Positions 42,624 through 44,531 of a stretch of DNA of 44,531 nt are shown in pieces (the stretch's first letter is position 1; the number at the start of each line of letters is the position of its first letter). Source of the DNA: Verrucomicrobiota bacterium (GTDB lineage: Bacteria; Verrucomicrobiota; Verrucomicrobiia; Chthoniobacterales; Terrimicrobiaceae). Position numbers and translations under genes: made by a program. The stretch lies in contig JAPLTF010000028.1 in NCBI GenBank assembly GCA_026398275.1, positions 1 to 44,531 on the forward strand, written 5' to 3'. The notes under the pieces were generated by a model. It saw nothing but the letters and a program-made list of their open reading frames with translations. It did no database searches and was not told where the DNA came from.

Positions 42624-43787
42624 TCAGGCCGCGATCCGGACGGCGCGGGTCTTGTCGAGTTTGAGGACACCGGTTTCCCCCGGCGGGAGGACCGCCTTTG
42701 CGTCGGCCACCTTCTCGCCGCGCCACTGGACGCTTCCGCCCTCGATGAGGCGCCGGGCATCGGAGCGCGACCGGGAAGCCTGGAAGCACTGCGCGTAAGC
42801 CTCGACGACGAGACTCACAAAGTCCCGCGCGGACCCGGGCGCGAAATCCGGAAGCTCGGCGGAATCCAGATCGCGGGAGCTGAAGCGCTTGTTGAACTCC
42901 TCCAATGCGTGGGCCGCAACCGCCTCATCGTGGAAGCGGGCGGTGATCCGCCGGGCGAGCGACTTCTTGGCATCCATCGGATGCGAGCCCGCAGGGATCG
43001 CTTCGCGCAGAAGGATGTCGTAGTAGCGCACCATGAGCTCGTCGCTGATGCTCATAATTTTTCCGAACATGTCCCCCGGCGATTCATTGAGGGCAACGTA
43101 GTTCCCGAGGCTCTTGCTCATTTTCTGATGCCCGTCGAGCCCTTCGAGGATCGGCATCGTCATCGCCACCTGCTGCGGCTGCCCCTCCTCGCGCTGGAGG
43201 TCGCGGCCGACCATGATGTTGAAGAGCTGGTCGGTTCCGCCAAGCTCGACATCGGCTTTCACCATCACGGAATCCCACCCCTGCATGATCGGATACTGGA
43301 TCTCGTGGGCGCGGATCGGCTGGCCCTTGTCGAGGCGATCGCGGAAATCCTCGCGGACCAGCATCTGCTGGAGGGTGACGCGGCTGTTGAGCTTGATCAC
43401 CTCCTCGAAGCTCATCGCCTCGAACCACTCTCCGTTGAAAACAATCTTCGCGCGCTCGCGCGTCAGGATTTTGAACGCCTGCTCCTGATAGCTCTTCGCG
43501 TTTGCCAGAACCTGGTCGTGGGTGAGCTGCGGACGCGTCACCGAGCGTCCGCTCGGATCCCCGATCATGGCGGTGAAGTCCCCGATGATGAGGATCGCCT
43601 CGTGCCCCGCATCCTGAAAATCCCTGAGCTTCGAGAGCACGACCCCGTGGCCGAGGTGGATGTCCGGAGCCGTCGGGTCCACGCCGAGCTTGATTCTCAG
43701 CGGTCGTCCGAGAGCGAGTTTGGTCTGGAGTTCGGCTTCGCTGTGAATCTTGGCGCAGCCCCTGATGAGAGTGGATAGCGGTGACAT
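42624..43787 (-). CDS. tyrS: tyrosyl-tRNA synthetase
   Basis: A 387-aa TyrRS from ATG 43787; a TTG at 43799 would overlap the upstream gene. The HIGH motif is HLGHG in DIHLGHGVVLSKL, KMSKS is in QKMSKSLGNYVAL, and the C-terminal S4-like RNA-binding domain contains SDARRLIEGGSVQWRGEKV. The arrangement is of the TyrZ-like bacterial type. It starts 8 nt after the secreted-protein gene. Confidence 0.97.
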   Translation of the reverse strand: MSPLSTLIRGCAKIHSEAELQTKLALGRPLRIKLGVDPTAPDIHLGHGVVLSKLRDFQDAGHEAILIIGDFTAMIGDPSGRSVTRPQLTHDQVLANAKSYQEQAFKILTRERAKIVFNGEWFEAMSFEEVIKLNSRVTLQQMLVREDFRDRLDKGQPIRAHEIQYPIMQGWDSVMVKADVELGGTDQLFNIMVGRDLQREEGQPQQVAMTMPILEGLDGHQKMSKSLGNYVALNESPGDMFGKIMSISDELMVRYYDILLREAIPAGSHPMDAKKSLARRITARFHDEAVAAHALEEFNKRFSSRDLDSAELPDFAPGSARDFVSLVVEAYAQCFQASRSRSDARRLIEGGSVQWRGEKVADAKAVLPPGETGVLKLDKTRAVRIAA

Positions 43788-43795
43788 CGAAAAAC

Positions 43796-44338
43796 TCAAC
43801 GGGGTTTGTTCAGCAAGTCCCGCACCTCGTCAATCGTCATTTTCTCGTTGATCTTCTCCGAGATCCTGCTCACGGCACCCGGGGCTCCGGGCTTGGGCAC
43901 AAATGTCGACAGCGGCACGACCGGCGAGCCGAGGCTGGCCTCTTTTGTTGCGGCGTAGTAGCCGGACACATCGGTGGATTTGTCGAATTTCTCCCCGGCC
44001 TTCATGACATCGTATTTCGACAGCATGGCCGTCTCTTTTGTGGTGTAAACCTTGCCGCCAAACCACGGGTTTTTCAGCCCCAGAAAAGACCGCATGAAGG
44101 GGAAATCCTTCGTCATGGCATTCTTGATGTCGTAGAATCCGTGGCTGGATGCCGGGGAGTTTCTGACCTTCACGGCGCTGGTTTCCGAGAAGGATTTGCC
44201 CTGCATCGGGTTCCCCATCTCCATGTTCGGCTTCATGATCCGGTCGACGAGTTTGACTTCCTGCGTCTGGGAGAATCCCGACACGAGCGAGGCCAGCAAG
44301 AGGGACGCAATGAGAATGGTTTTCACCGAACCGTACAT
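43796..44338 (-). CDS. hypothetical secreted protein
   Basis: A 180-aa protein from ATG 44338, where a signal peptide begins (VKTILIASLLLASLVSGFSQ). The mature part is basic and has no Cys: GKSFSETSAVKVRNSP, SFLGLKNPWFGGKVYTTKE, KSTDVSGYYAATKEA, and a C-terminal helix NEKMTIDEVRDLLNKPR. I do not recognise a family. It should be periplasmic. It is immediately upstream of tyrS and may head a tyrS-trpS-exporter transcript. Confidence 0.65.
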   Translation of the reverse strand: MYGSVKTILIASLLLASLVSGFSQTQEVKLVDRIMKPNMEMGNPMQGKSFSETSAVKVRNSPASSHGFYDIKNAMTKDFPFMRSFLGLKNPWFGGKVYTTKETAMLSKYDVMKAGEKFDKSTDVSGYYAATKEASLGSPVVPLSTFVPKPGAPGAVSRISEKINEKMTIDEVRDLLNKPR

Positions 44339-44415
44339 CGTAGATCGGATGCCCTCCCGATGCGAGACATTGTTTGTGCTCACCCCGCCACTGGGTGCAG
44401 GACAAAAATCTTCCG

Positions 44416-44531
44416 TCAGGCAGCAAGGGGTAGCAAGTGGTTCTGCGCGGCCTGAGAGTTGAGGCGGTCTTTCCAGAAGGAATCGAGTCTGCGGCTCGCG
44501 TTGATGCAACGGAAAGCGAGGACTTTTTCGG
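44416..44531 (-). CDS. possible C-terminal end of a gene beyond the window (partial)
   Basis: A minus frame is open from the window edge to TGA at 44416-44418 and reads KVLAFRCINASRRLDSFWKD followed by RLNSQAAQNHLLPLAA. It looks protein-like and may be the end of a neighbouring gene, but it is too short to assign. Confidence 0.35.
   Translation of the reverse strand, partial: EKVLAFRCINASRRLDSFWKDRLNSQAAQNHLLPLAA

Overview
The window looks like a chromosomal segment of a GC-rich, Gram-negative-type bacterium, most likely a member of the Verrucomicrobiota. This assignment is an inference. It rests on the mix of hopanoid synthesis, LpxL-type acylation and Lol-type export genes, mostly weak Shine-Dalgarno sites, intergenic repeats of the kind I associate with that phylum, and a PEPCK-like DUF4914 protein. 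No rRNA, tRNA or CRISPR array was seen.

Layout. 0-3.1 kb: DUF4914-like P-loop protein and a PocR/AraC-type regulator, both on the minus strand. 3.2-5.3 kb: a MITE-like repeat, then a voltage-gated cation channel with a calcium-channel-like filter, followed closely by an SbtA-type bicarbonate permease. 5.3-18.2 kb: mainly housekeeping genes (purK-purE, recF, trpB, squalene-hopene cyclase, pyrD, methylmalonyl-CoA decarboxylase, a lipoprotein, an LpxL-like acyltransferase, a Tgt-MnmC-like fusion, a spermidine-synthase-like protein). 18.3-19.8 kb: an NtrC-type activator whose receiver domain has Glu at the phosphorylation site.

19.8-28.6 kb is an accessory island. It holds three intact toxin-antitoxin pairs (two VapBC, one ParDE), a fourth with a truncated toxin, two DUF4143-type ATPases, a retropepsin-like protease, a zinc-ribbon protein, a small HDP-type protein, and remnants of a RAYT transposase, a nucleotide-sugar epimerase and a DUF423 protein. 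Repeats are frequent here: a 32-bp perfect palindrome with a decayed second copy, a ~30-bp box placed alike upstream of both VapBC operons, and direct repeats flanking one ATPase.

28.6-30.8 kb is a compact RiPP operon of the GRR (GrrA/GrrM, OscA/OscB) type: an exported companion protein, a precursor with seven Trp-x-Asn motifs at its C-terminus, and a radical SAM/SPASM maturase. 31-33.5 kb carries a UvrD/PcrA helicase and purN. 33.5-38.6 kb is an unusual isoprenoid locus: a lipocalin (CrtC/AttH-like)-polyprenyl synthase fusion broken by one base in a G10 tract, a squalene-cyclase-fold protein without the catalytic DxDD motif that also carries a G10 tract, and a divergent membrane protein resembling lycopene cyclase domains. 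38.6-44.5 kb has a LolD-like ATPase, an FtsX-like permease and a LolA-like protein downstream of trpS, tyrS and a secreted protein.

The strongest candidates for new biology are the isoprenoid locus with its paired homopolymer tracts, the seven-motif cyclophane RiPP operon, the channel-bicarbonate permease pair, and the Tgt-MnmC fusion.
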